From CAYUXU01 sp964489695 (GTDB taxonomy: Bacteria > Bacillota_I > Bacilli_A > Erysipelotrichales > Erysipelotrichaceae): a stretch of 64,000 nucleotides of DNA. Shown in pieces: positions 18,555 through 26,879 of this stretch. The first letter of the stretch is position 1; each line of letters opens with the position of its first letter. The translations under genes were made by a program, and so were the position numbers. Location: contig CAZAZP010000003.1 in the NCBI GenBank assembly GCA_964489695.1, positions 1-64,000 of the forward strand. The letters are read 5' to 3'. The notes under the pieces were generated by a model. It searched no databases, had not been told where the DNA came from, and saw nothing but the letters and a program-made list of their open reading frames with translations.

Positions 18555-18579
18555 TCTATATCCTCCTAATTGCTTCATC

Positions 18580-18607
18580 ATTATAACATAAATTTTAGCA
18601 CTGTCAA
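18580..18607 (-). promoter_or_regulatory. Promoter of tig
   Basis: On the minus strand TTGACA, a 16-base spacer and TATAAT with an upstream TG form a near-perfect vegetative promoter. The -35 hexamer lies inside the CIRCE operator, so bound repressor would block RNA polymerase. Confidence 0.88.
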
Positions 18608-18621
18608 TAAAAGAGTGCTAA
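18595..18621. promoter_or_regulatory. CIRCE operator (HrcA binding site)
   Basis: TTAGCACTG-N9-GAGTGCTAA on the plus strand matches the CIRCE consensus TTAGCACTC-N9-GAGTGCTAA with a single mismatch and exact 9-base spacing. It overlaps the tig promoter and abuts the stop codon of the upstream gene. HrcA itself is not in this window. Confidence 0.92.
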
Positions 18622-19338
18622 TTAATCCAATAAATCGATCACCCGCTCGGGTGCTAATTTGTAAACTGTTATTAACTGTTGTTTCAGCGCTAAATCGCCC
18701 ATTTCATCTGCCAGTTTAAAACAGATACTTGTAGCTAAAATTTCAGCTTCGGCTTGTTCATAGCTCTCCGGTAAAGCCAAATAGACTTGTTCAATTAACC
18801 GATCTTGAGCTAACTTTAAAAAACTGGGGCTTATGTTAATTAACCACTTAGCTAGTAACTCGCTAGCTAATAAATAGCCATCTGTTTCCAGTGGTAACAT
18901 CACATAAAGGGGAATAAATTCATATCTTTTCCCAGCTATATTATACACTAGTTCCAAATGAATACCTTGTTTTATGCATGCCTCAATTAAGATAGCAGCA
19001 ACCGATCTTAAAGGCGCTTGAGCTAAGTACTCACTAATTAGTTTAAAGTACGGCGCTAAAGCATATTGGCGTAATTTTAAAGCCGCCTCTAATTGTTCAA
19101 CTTCAGTACCCGCTAATAATTGTTTTAACTCTAAACTAGACAGGTGTTTTTCTGGCACTGCGACCTTCAGTTCCGCCAAACAAAAACGTTTCAACTCTTC
19201 TAGTTGTTTTAAAATATCTAGCGGTACATAAGGTTGGGCTAATTCAACCTCAATCAATTGGATTGCAGGTTGATATTGCCCCAGTGCTAGATAGTTTTTT
19301 AGCTCATTTAACATGGTTTGATAATAGTTATTTTCCAT
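18622..19338 (-). CDS. DUF3196-like helical repeat protein
   Basis: About 238 aa, all-helical, Leu/Ala/Glu-rich and soluble. The opening (YYQTMLNELKNYLALGQYQPAIQLIEVELAQPYVP) resembles the TPR-like N-terminus of DUF3196 proteins known from Mollicutes and relatives, which have no established function. No catalytic motif is visible; a scaffold or protein-binding role is plausible. I start at ATG 19338 (MENNYYQ), preceded by AGGTGA, because the longer frame begins upstream without a good ribosome binding site. It ends directly at the CIRCE operator of tig and is a separate transcription unit. Confidence 0.65.
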   Translation of the reverse strand: MENNYYQTMLNELKNYLALGQYQPAIQLIEVELAQPYVPLDILKQLEELKRFCLAELKVAVPEKHLSSLELKQLLAGTEVEQLEAALKLRQYALAPYFKLISEYLAQAPLRSVAAILIEACIKQGIHLELVYNIAGKRYEFIPLYVMLPLETDGYLLASELLAKWLINISPSFLKLAQDRLIEQVYLALPESYEQAEAEILATSICFKLADEMGDLALKQQLITVYKLAPERVIDLLD

Positions 19339-19382
19339 ACTCACCTGTAAGACTGGCTTATTATAACACACCAAAGCAACTA

Positions 19383-19411
19383 TTGAAAAAATATTGATTG
19401 TTTGTTAATAT
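19383..19411 (+). promoter_or_regulatory. Promoter of tRNA-Arg
   Basis: TTGAAA, a 17-base spacer and TAATAT end 10 bases before the tRNA 5' end. Confidence 0.7.
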
Positions 19412-19421
19412 TATTGAGCGT

Positions 19422-19498
19422 GTCCACGTAGCTCAGTTGGATAGAGCATGCGCCTTCTAAGCGCACGGTCGGGGGTTCGAATCCCTCCGTGGACGCCA
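19422..19498 (+). tRNA. tRNA-Arg(TCT)
   Basis: A 77-base cloverleaf with acceptor stem GTCCACG/CGTGGAC, discriminator G, encoded CCA, anticodon stem TGCGC/GCGCA and loop CTTCTAA giving TCT, and T-loop GGTTCGAATCC. It reads AGA/AGG codons and is transcribed against the surrounding minus-strand genes. Confidence 0.96.
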
Positions 19499-19510
19499 AC
19501 TGATAAAAAA

Positions 19511-19534
19511 AGCCAAAGGAAACTTTGGCTTTTT
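19511..19534. terminator. Bidirectional terminator
   Basis: AGCCAAAG-GAAA-CTTTGGCT with T runs on both strands sits between the convergent tRNA-Arg and yfcE genes and can serve both. Confidence 0.9.
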
Positions 19535-19994
19535 AATAACGTTTTAACGCAACTTGATATTGATCTTTACTTTGATAATCGACCAACATATAACTAATAG
19601 GTGTCCCATCGCGGTTATACCGTAATGAGCCGGGATTTAAAACTAAGACATCATCAATTAATTGCTCAAAAGGCCGATGAGTATGACCAAAACAAACAAT
19701 CTGACAATTTAATTGTTTCGCTTGTTCGACTAATTTTTTCACCCGATCAAAGCTGTAAACCTGATGACCATGAATCAATAAGATGCGGATATTATCTTTA
19801 GTAATAATTAAATAATTAGGAAAGTCATAGTAATAATCATTATTACCCGCAACCACTTGATATGGCACTAATTGGGCTGGTGATAACTCCGAATCACCGG
19901 CATGTAAATAAAAATCTTGTTGTGGATATTTTTCTACTAAAGCTTTTAAGGGCGCTACTTGGCCATGATTATCACTCACCAACAAAAATTTCAT
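19533..19994 (-). CDS. YfcE/MJ0936-family metallophosphoesterase
   Basis: A small calcineurin-like phosphodiesterase of about 154 aa. All metal-binding blocks are visible: VSDNHG near residue 7, HAGDSE near residue 32, VAGNND near residue 48, LLIHGH near residue 78 and CFGHTHRP near residue 105, followed by NPGSL. The family hydrolyses phosphodiesters or small phosphomonoesters using two metals; the natural substrate is unknown. I choose the second of two adjacent ATG codons (19994) because it is six bases from AGGAGG. The start overlaps the 3' end of racE by 23 bases, so the two genes are coupled. Confidence 0.88.
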   Translation of the reverse strand: MKFLLVSDNHGQVAPLKALVEKYPQQDFYLHAGDSELSPAQLVPYQVVAGNNDYYYDFPNYLIITKDNIRILLIHGHQVYSFDRVKKLVEQAKQLNCQIVCFGHTHRPFEQLIDDVLVLNPGSLRYNRDGTPISYMLVDYQSKDQYQVALKRY

Positions 19995-20703
19995 CATAAA
20001 CCTCCTGCACATCTAGGTGTAGTTGAAATAAATCCCGTAATTGTTGTTCCATCACAGCTTTTGAACCAGTGGTATAAAGCGCTAAATTGGCGACTGGGGC
20101 AGCTGGTAAAGTAATCAAACTATAATCAACTGGTAAAATCTCTAAGTTACTCAACTCTTTAATGAGCGGTGCTACTAAGGGATAATGCGTACAAGCTAGA
20201 ATAATTTCTCGCTGACTGCTTTGAAATGGGCATAAAAGTGGTGCTAAGTAGGCTTTAATCGTGGCTGAGTCCGTTTGGTTTTCAATTAATGAGGCTAACT
20301 CCGGCAAAGCTAGTTGCGCCACATCTTGCTTGGCTAACAGCTTAGGATAATTATTTGATTTAACGGTTTGCGCGGTACCTAAAACGAGTACTTTAGCGCC
20401 ATTGGCTACTTGTTGGGCAGTAACTTCACTGATACTAATTAAGGTTAATTCCGGAAATAAATCTCTTAATGGTTCAATCAAGGACGAAGCTGTATTACAA
20501 GCAATTAAAATCGTGGTAATCCTTTGTTGTTTAAACCAAGTAAAATTCTTGGCAATCAAACCAAGTAACTCTTTTTGGTCTTTACTCCCATAGGGTAAAT
20601 GAGCTTGATCCGCTAAGTAAACTAAGTCATAAAGCTTTTTTGTTTTTAATTGTGTTACAACGGTAATACCACCAATTCCAGAATCAAATACGCCAATTTT
20701 CAT
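19972..20703 (-). CDS. racE: Glutamate racemase
   Basis: Makes D-glutamate for peptidoglycan. A 243-aa protein with both catalytic Cys blocks: LIACNTASS near residue 70 and ILACTHYPLVAPLIKE near residue 170. It also has the N-terminal IGVFDSGIGGITVV and YLADQAHLPYG. It is followed without a gap by the phosphodiesterase, a racE-yfcE pairing also known in other Bacillota. The start ATG has GGGGCGAAAAC upstream, a moderate site. It is somewhat short for the family (usually about 265 aa) but complete. Confidence 0.94.
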   Translation of the reverse strand: MKIGVFDSGIGGITVVTQLKTKKLYDLVYLADQAHLPYGSKDQKELLGLIAKNFTWFKQQRITTILIACNTASSLIEPLRDLFPELTLISISEVTAQQVANGAKVLVLGTAQTVKSNNYPKLLAKQDVAQLALPELASLIENQTDSATIKAYLAPLLCPFQSSQREIILACTHYPLVAPLIKELSNLEILPVDYSLITLPAAPVANLALYTTGSKAVMEQQLRDLFQLHLDVQEVYDEIFVGE

Positions 20704-20730
20704 GTTTTCGCCCCTATTTATCTTTGCTAA

Positions 20731-22488
20731 TTATACCTTATTTTTAAAATAATCAAAGATATTTTCAGCCACCGCTGTTGGAACTACTTCCGCCAACTCC
20801 GCAAAACTAGCGTTAGAAATCGCTTTCACACTTTTAAAATGTTTTAATAAAGCTTTTTTGCGGCTAGGCCCGACTTGTTTAATCGCATCAAGTTCAGAAG
20901 CAACTTGCGCTTTACTGCGTCGTAACTGATGAAAAGCAATCGTGTAACGGTGCACTTCATCTTGTAAATTAGCTAAAAAGAAAAATAGCGCTTCATCTTT
21001 GATGACGGGAATTTCTTCTCCATCGCGATCTAATAACATCGCGGTTTGGTGCTTTTTATCTTTGGCTAAACCCACTACTTCAAGTGGTAAATTTAAATCA
21101 GCTAAAACACTCGTGGCGGCTTTAATCTGGGTAATTCCACCATCCACGATAATTAAATCTGGTAACGGTTGGTTGTCTTTAATTAACCGAAAATAACGGC
21201 GATATAAGACTTCCTTTAAAGAATCCACGTCACTATTTTGTTCAACCAATTTATAACGCCGATAGTCGCTCTTTAATAATGCTAAATCTTGATAAACAAT
21301 CATGCCAGCCACGTTTTGTTTACCACTGAGATGAGAAATATCAAACATTTCAATCCGTTTAATTTCTTTTCCTAGTAATTGACTAAAAGTACTAATCGCG
21401 GCTTGATGGTTGGTGGTTGAACTACTAGCTACTAAGAATTTTTCTTCTAAAGCACTTAAGGCATTTTCTTCAGCTAAATCTAATAGTCGCTTTTTCGCCC
21501 CTTTGACTGGCGTAAAAAGACTCTTATGTAATTCACCACTAAAATTATCCACGTTTAAAGCCACCGGAATTAAAACTTCTTTCGGTAAGGGATGAGTTTC
21601 ATAAAACTGCGATAACGTTGATTCCAGTGCATCGACTAAAGGTTCATATAACGGAGCTACCTGAGAGTAACGGCCATTAAGTTTGCCTTGGCGTAAATAC
21701 AAAATTTGAATTGATAAATAGCCTTTATCAGCGTAGTAATTAAAGACATCCGTTTCGACTTTTTCTTTAAACGTAACGTTTTGTTTAACGCTAATATGCT
21801 TTAAAGCCGTAATCATTTCTCGGTGCTCTTGCGCTTTCTCATAACGTTGCTCAGCCGCCGCACTTAGCATTAATGCTTCTTGCTTAGCGACTAAATCACT
21901 AATATCACCATTTAATACTTTACTCGCTGCTTGGGTCATATCAATATAAACTTGTGGATCAATATCAAAAACACATGGTCCTAAACATTGCCCTAAATAA
22001 TAATATAAACAAAGTTTTTTCGGCATCACATTACATTTACGAAATGGAAATAATTTATTTAATAACTCAGCGGTCTTACGTGCGGAATAAACATCTGGAT
22101 AAGGTCCAAAGTAATGCGCATTTGGATCTTTGATTCGATCGCGAGCCACTAATAAACGAGGATACTTTTCCGCTGTAATCTTAATATATGGGTAAGTCTT
22201 ATCATCCATAAAAATCACGTTATAACGTGGTTGGTATTGTTTAATTAAATTAATCTCTAATAATAAGGCTTCCTTTTCATTTTTAGTTAATAAATATTCA
22301 AAATCCACAATCTCACTGACTAATTTAGTTACCTTATAGTCATGACTACCCGTGAAATATTGGTTAACTCGTTGTTTTAGACTCTTAGCTTTACCCACAT
22401 AAATAACTTTCCCAGCCTGATTTTTCATTAAATAACAGCCCGGTTCTTGCGGTAAAATTGCGAGTTTAGTTTTTAATAATTCAGTCAT
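20731..22488 (-). CDS. uvrC: Excinuclease ABC subunit C
   Basis: Makes both incisions in nucleotide excision repair. The 585-aa protein has the GIY-YIG domain at the N-terminus (GCYLMKNQAGKVIYVGKAKS), the central Cys-rich segment (FRKCNVM...CLYYYLGQCLGPC), the UVR motif (AEQRYEKAQEHREMI, near residue 210), the RNase H-like domain with EMFDISHLSGKQNVAGMIV, and a C-terminal helix-hairpin-helix (IKQVGPSRKKALLKHF). It lies four bases after mutS2 and is probably cotranscribed with cvpA and mutS2. Confidence 0.96.
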   Translation of the reverse strand: MTELLKTKLAILPQEPGCYLMKNQAGKVIYVGKAKSLKQRVNQYFTGSHDYKVTKLVSEIVDFEYLLTKNEKEALLLEINLIKQYQPRYNVIFMDDKTYPYIKITAEKYPRLLVARDRIKDPNAHYFGPYPDVYSARKTAELLNKLFPFRKCNVMPKKLCLYYYLGQCLGPCVFDIDPQVYIDMTQAASKVLNGDISDLVAKQEALMLSAAAEQRYEKAQEHREMITALKHISVKQNVTFKEKVETDVFNYYADKGYLSIQILYLRQGKLNGRYSQVAPLYEPLVDALESTLSQFYETHPLPKEVLIPVALNVDNFSGELHKSLFTPVKGAKKRLLDLAEENALSALEEKFLVASSSTTNHQAAISTFSQLLGKEIKRIEMFDISHLSGKQNVAGMIVYQDLALLKSDYRRYKLVEQNSDVDSLKEVLYRRYFRLIKDNQPLPDLIIVDGGITQIKAATSVLADLNLPLEVVGLAKDKKHQTAMLLDRDGEEIPVIKDEALFFFLANLQDEVHRYTIAFHQLRRSKAQVASELDAIKQVGPSRKKALLKHFKSVKAISNASFAELAEVVPTAVAENIFDYFKNKV

Positions 22489-22492
22489 CTAA

Positions 22493-24793
22493 TCACCCAA
22501 ATTCTACAATCGTGACGCCACTTCCACCATCATTAAAATCACCGTCACGATAATTTTTTATATACGGAAAACGTTGTAAGGTTGCTCGGACAGCTTTTTT
22601 CAGCTGACCAGTCCCGACACCGTGAATAATCTTAGTAAATGGCATTTGCGCCAATAAACATTCATCCAAATGTTTTTCCAATAGTGGGATAGCTTCAGCT
22701 ACCCGCTGACCCACTAAGTTCAACTCTAGTTCTACACCTGTTTGGCGATTGACACTAATAGTTCGCTCTACGACGGGTTGACTAACCACCGCTGGAGCAA
22801 CCAATTCTAAATCGGTTAATGGTGCTTTTAAACGTTGTTTATTAATAATAACTTCGGCGTATTTATTGGTTAGTTTAACGACCTCACCTAATTGATTAGC
22901 ATATTTATACTTTACCCGATCACCTACCGCTAAAGGTTTTTTAGTTGGTTGTTTTTGTTTGACCCGCTTTTGGAAAGCTTGAACTTGTTTTTGGCCGAGC
23001 GCTAAATCATGTTGGGCTTTTGCTTGTTTCAGTTCCGCTAATAATCCGTCCATTTCATCTTGCGTTTTTTCCAAAATAGCCAGTTCTTTTTCCGCTAATG
23101 TTTTCTCGAAAGTCGCTTCTTTAGTAGCTAAAGCCGTTTGTTTTTCCGCTAAAGCTGTCGCTTGTAAGGCTAACTCAGCTTCTTTTTGGGCTAAAGTTTC
23201 TGCCTCCTTAATTAAAACTTGTTTTTGGGCGGTTAAACTTTCTAACTGTAATTCGCCAGCGGTTTTAAGTTCATTAATAATTGCCTTAGCACGGTTAATC
23301 AATTGTGGTTCAAAACCATAACGTAAAGCTATTTCTAACGCATTTGATTGCCCAACATACCCCTCTAAATAGCGGAAAGTTGGTTTTAATTCCGCTAAAT
23401 CAAATTCAACACTCGCCACTAAAATATCTGGTTGTGCACTACCATATGTTTTTAAGCCACTTAAATGAGTCGTCACGACTGTTAAAATCTGACGGCGTTT
23501 TAACGCTTCAATAATCGCAATCGCTAATCCTTCTCCTTCTTTCGGATCAGTACCACCACCTAATTCATCTAATAAAACTAATGAGCTCGGGGTAACTTGT
23601 TGTAAAATTTGGGCTTGTTTAGCTAAGTGAGCAGAAAAAGTCGAAAGCGAACTTTCAACAGATTGTTCATCACCAATATCCACATACACTTGATCAACTA
23701 GCGGAATCAGGGCTTCTTCGGCTAATAACGGAATCCCAGCGTGAGCCATCCATACCGCTAAACCTATAATCTTTAAGCTAACTGTCTTACCACCGGTATT
23801 AGGTCCAGTAATTAAAACCACGGGTTTTTCAGCTAATAAGCGATAAGTATTAGGCACTACTATTTTGGCATCAATCAAGGGATGGCGAGCTTGCTTTAAA
23901 TATAGGTTTCGTGCTTTGGTTAATTCCGGCACGATGGCATTATGTTTTTTCCCCCACAAAGCCATCGCATTAACCGCATCTAAATAGGTTAAAGTCTCAA
24001 GATTAGCTAATAAACCAAGCGCTTCAGTTTTAACTGCTTGGCTTAGTTCCCATAAAATTTTCGCTAATTCTTGTTCAATCGCTTCTAAGACCGAAAATAA
24101 TTCATTGTTTAAGTTAACCAAATTCATTGGCTCAAAATACACGGCTTGACCACTAGCTGATTCACCATAAATCAAACCGGGAAATTTATTTTTAAAGGCA
24201 CTTTTAACAAGTAAGACTTGTCGATCATGACGACTAACCACAAGATCTTCCATTAAAATATCACTATTACGGTGACGAAAATCGGTTAAAGCTTGGTCAA
24301 TCCGTTCTTCTAATTGTTGCTTTTGTTTAAGGAGACTTTTGAGTTGCGGACTCGCATCCGGTTTCACTTCACCAGTTAACGTCAATTTATTTAAGATAAG
24401 TTGACTCAACGGTTGATTAAAATGTAAGGCCGCTAAATAATCCGTTAAAATTGGATAAACCGTACTTTCAGTTAAGTAACTTCGAGCTAAACGTTCGCTC
24501 GCTTGATTAAAAAGCGCAATCGCGACTAATTCAGTTGCTAAACAAGTTTGATTTTTTAAACTTGCTTGTAAAGCTAAACTAACATCTTTAACCCCGCTAA
24601 AATCTAAACCTTGATATTTAACTGCTAAAGCTAATAGCTCTTTAGTTAAAGCTAATTGTTGTTTTACGGTTAAATAATCAAAACTTGGTTCTAATTCCGC
24701 GATATAAGCCTGGCCTAAAGAAAAAGCACAAAACTCAGCTAATTGTGCTTTGATTAAAGGAAATTCTAAAGCTAAGGCGGTCAGATTATTCAT
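22493..24793 (-). CDS. mutS2: MutS2 (ribosome rescue/anti-recombination ATPase)
   Basis: A 766-aa MutS2 family protein. The ATPase domain has Walker A GPNTGGKTVSLK around residue 325, the DIGDEQSVESSLSTFSAH signature, and LDELGGGTDPKEGEGLA. After it come a long Ala/Glu/Lys/Gln coiled coil, a KOW-like segment (AVGDRVKYKYANQLGEVV) and a C-terminal Smr nuclease domain (LNLVGQRVAEAIPLLEKH... IIHGVGTGQLK). In Bacillota MutS2 acts on collided ribosomes and can limit recombination. The start overlaps the cvpA stop by 8 bases. The mutS1-type mismatch-binding domain is absent, as expected. Confidence 0.95.
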   Translation of the reverse strand: MNNLTALALEFPLIKAQLAEFCAFSLGQAYIAELEPSFDYLTVKQQLALTKELLALAVKYQGLDFSGVKDVSLALQASLKNQTCLATELVAIALFNQASERLARSYLTESTVYPILTDYLAALHFNQPLSQLILNKLTLTGEVKPDASPQLKSLLKQKQQLEERIDQALTDFRHRNSDILMEDLVVSRHDRQVLLVKSAFKNKFPGLIYGESASGQAVYFEPMNLVNLNNELFSVLEAIEQELAKILWELSQAVKTEALGLLANLETLTYLDAVNAMALWGKKHNAIVPELTKARNLYLKQARHPLIDAKIVVPNTYRLLAEKPVVLITGPNTGGKTVSLKIIGLAVWMAHAGIPLLAEEALIPLVDQVYVDIGDEQSVESSLSTFSAHLAKQAQILQQVTPSSLVLLDELGGGTDPKEGEGLAIAIIEALKRRQILTVVTTHLSGLKTYGSAQPDILVASVEFDLAELKPTFRYLEGYVGQSNALEIALRYGFEPQLINRAKAIINELKTAGELQLESLTAQKQVLIKEAETLAQKEAELALQATALAEKQTALATKEATFEKTLAEKELAILEKTQDEMDGLLAELKQAKAQHDLALGQKQVQAFQKRVKQKQPTKKPLAVGDRVKYKYANQLGEVVKLTNKYAEVIINKQRLKAPLTDLELVAPAVVSQPVVERTISVNRQTGVELELNLVGQRVAEAIPLLEKHLDECLLAQMPFTKIIHGVGTGQLKKAVRATLQRFPYIKNYRDGDFNDGGSGVTIVEFG

Positions 24794-25469
24794 GGTTATG
24801 ACTAATATAATCTAAAAAGTCCAAGATTTGTTTTTCACTAATCCCATTTTTACTCAACCAATTAACAAATGATTCTAACTGCTCAGCACTTAGTTGTTTG
24901 GGATCATTAATAAAATCTTGTAAAATAGCTAAATCAGCGACTGATTCACCAATCAAATTAAAGACTGGTTCACTAACTTTTTGGATTGGCTGAAGCCAGG
25001 TAGCTTCAATGATGGCTTGACCATTTTTGACTAATGGTGAACTAATTAAAAAGATTATTAATAACACTATTATGCTATACCGTAATAAACCTAAACCAAC
25101 ACCGAGCATCTTATTTACAAAACTAATAACTGGTACTTTACTTAATTGTTTTACTAAGAGTTTTAAAAGATGAATTAGTACGAGCATCACGATTAAAATG
25201 ATAATAAACCAAACTACCCCATTGATTTTACCATAAAAGAATTCTTTTAAGATTGTATCACCAAATGGGGAAAAGTTAGCTGGTAATAAAGGAAATATGC
25301 GACTAAAAGCGGGAGCTAATAACCAAGCAATAAATAGTGCTGTCACAAAACCTAATAAATTAATTAACTGAACTAAAAAACCTTGGTTATAACCAAGTAA
25401 CAGATATAAAAGTAATAAAGCCACCAAAAAAGCATTAATTAGTGGAGTATATTGGAGTGATATAATCAT
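24786..25469 (-). CDS. CvpA-family membrane protein
   Basis: A 227-aa membrane protein with about four hydrophobic segments (about residues 5-30, 30-55, 80-105 and 125-150) and a soluble Glu/Gln-rich tail. The pattern, including LGYNQGFLVQLINLLGFVTALFIAW, fits the CvpA family, whose Gram-positive members commonly precede mutS2. Its biochemical role is not established; it has been linked to colicin V production and envelope homeostasis in other bacteria. It starts the cvpA-mutS2-uvrC unit and is divergent from rnhC, with an 80-base gap that must hold both promoters. Confidence 0.82.
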   Translation of the reverse strand: MIISLQYTPLINAFLVALLLLYLLLGYNQGFLVQLINLLGFVTALFIAWLLAPAFSRIFPLLPANFSPFGDTILKEFFYGKINGVVWFIIILIVMLVLIHLLKLLVKQLSKVPVISFVNKMLGVGLGLLRYSIIVLLIIFLISSPLVKNGQAIIEATWLQPIQKVSEPVFNLIGESVADLAILQDFINDPKQLSAEQLESFVNWLSKNGISEKQILDFLDYISHNHE

Positions 25470-25549
25470 AACTCACCTCTTTTTTTAATCATAAAGGAAA
25501 AGCCTAATTTATGCAAACAATTATGCTATCATAAATAAAGGGGGAAAAA

Positions 25550-26425
25550 ATGGCCACAGTCAGTCTTACCATGAGTCTAGCTAAGATTAAACAGTTAGCT
25601 AAAAAATATCAAGCTTACAGCGAACCACCTGGGCAATACCAACTTTATCGCTTTCGTTTACCCCAAGCAGTTATCACTGTTTATCAAAGCCATAAAGTAG
25701 TTTTTCAAGGTAATCAAGCTGAAATTTTAGCCCGTACTTATCAACCAGCTCCTAATTTTTCACCCCATTTAGGCAGTGATGAAGTTGGTACAGGAGATTA
25801 TTTTGGGCCAGTCTGTGTCGCGGCGGTCTATTTAAGTCAAGCCGATTATGATGTATTAAAAAACCAACCACTCACTGACTCGAAAGCCTTAACTGATGAG
25901 CTAATTATGAAACTAGCGCCTCAACTAATTAAGCGGCTAAAGCATCAAATTGTTTGTTTAACCCCGCATCAATATAATGAATTACAAGTTACCCGAAATA
26001 TGAATTCGATTAAAGCTTATTTACATAATCAAGCTTTATTGCGATTGAAAAAGCAACTAGCACCTTTAACTCCGTCCATTATCGTTGATCAGTTTGCTAG
26101 TCCAAAAAATTATTATCACTATCTGTTAGCTGAAGCTGACATCGTCTCAGATATTACTTTTATCACCAAAGCTGAAAGTAAATACGCTGCAGTTGCTGCA
26201 GCTTCTATTATTGCTCGTTATACTTTTTTAACTGAATTAGCTAAGCTTTCAAAACAATACCAGCATCACTTCTTAAAAGGAGCTGGCGTTTTAGTTGATG
26301 AAAATGCAAGAGAGTTTTTAATGAAGTATCCCGTTAGTGAATTATCTAAGGTAGCCAAGCTTCATTTTAAAAACACTGAACGAATTTTAGGACCAAAGAT
26401 TAATCAATCGCAACTGAAACTTTAA
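25550..26425 (+). CDS. rnhC: Ribonuclease HIII
   Basis: Removes RNA from RNA-DNA hybrids. The 291-aa protein has an N-terminal TBP-like substrate-binding domain (about residues 1-80) and the RNase HII-type core beginning HLGSDEVGTGDYFGPV, with the Asp-Glu pair characteristic of HIII. Later acidic residues lie in LTDSKAL and IIVDQFASPKNY. The start ATG follows AAAGGGGGAAAAA. The 3' end overlaps the convergent dCMP deaminase gene by 26 bases. The divergent cvpA-mutS2 neighbour is the usual rnhC context in Bacillota. Confidence 0.95.
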   Translation: MATVSLTMSLAKIKQLAKKYQAYSEPPGQYQLYRFRLPQAVITVYQSHKVVFQGNQAEILARTYQPAPNFSPHLGSDEVGTGDYFGPVCVAAVYLSQADYDVLKNQPLTDSKALTDELIMKLAPQLIKRLKHQIVCLTPHQYNELQVTRNMNSIKAYLHNQALLRLKKQLAPLTPSIIVDQFASPKNYYHYLLAEADIVSDITFITKAESKYAAVAAASIIARYTFLTELAKLSKQYQHHFLKGAGVLVDENAREFLMKYPVSELSKVAKLHFKNTERILGPKINQSQLKL

Positions 26426-26879
26426 CCTTTTCAGGCAATAAACGATAAGTAACACCACTAGCATTAAACATCCGCTTACTGGCTTTTACCGCATCAGTTT
26501 GTGCGTATTTATCATCTTCATAAACAACCTCACTAATTCCACTTTGAATGATCGCTTTAGCACATTCATTGCACGGAAAAAGTGACACATACAGCGTACA
26601 ACCTTTTAAGCTTAGACTACTATTTAAAATTGCATTAAGTTCAGCGTGGACCACAAACGGATATTTATTAGCTAGATATTCTTCATTGCTATTTTCCCAG
26701 GGAAATTCATCATCATCACAACCCCGCGGTAAACCATTATAGCCAATCCCGACAATGCGTTTATCCGCATTAACAATACAAGCGCCAACTTGGGTATTAG
26801 GATCTTTACTCCGGAAGGCTGATAAATGAGCCATCGCCATAAAATAGTCATCCCAAGATAATACATTTTGTCTTTTCAA
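26400..26879 (-). CDS. comEB: dCMP deaminase (ComEB-like)
   Basis: Zinc-dependent deoxycytidylate deaminase that makes dUMP for thymidylate synthesis. The 159-aa protein shows VHAELNAILN (zinc His and catalytic Glu) near residue 85 and SLFPCNECAKAII (zinc Cys pair) near residue 108, plus NTQVGACIV and GYNGLPRGCDDD near the N-terminus. The start appears to be TTG, overlapping the rhomboid stop codon in TTGA, so it is translationally coupled. It could be called comEB from homology, but no other competence gene is nearby. The dUTPase in the window complements it in dUMP supply. Confidence 0.92.
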   Translation of the reverse strand: MKRQNVLSWDDYFMAMAHLSAFRSKDPNTQVGACIVNADKRIVGIGYNGLPRGCDDDEFPWENSNEEYLANKYPFVVHAELNAILNSSLSLKGCTLYVSLFPCNECAKAIIQSGISEVVYEDDKYAQTDAVKASKRMFNASGVTYRLLPEKVKVSVAID

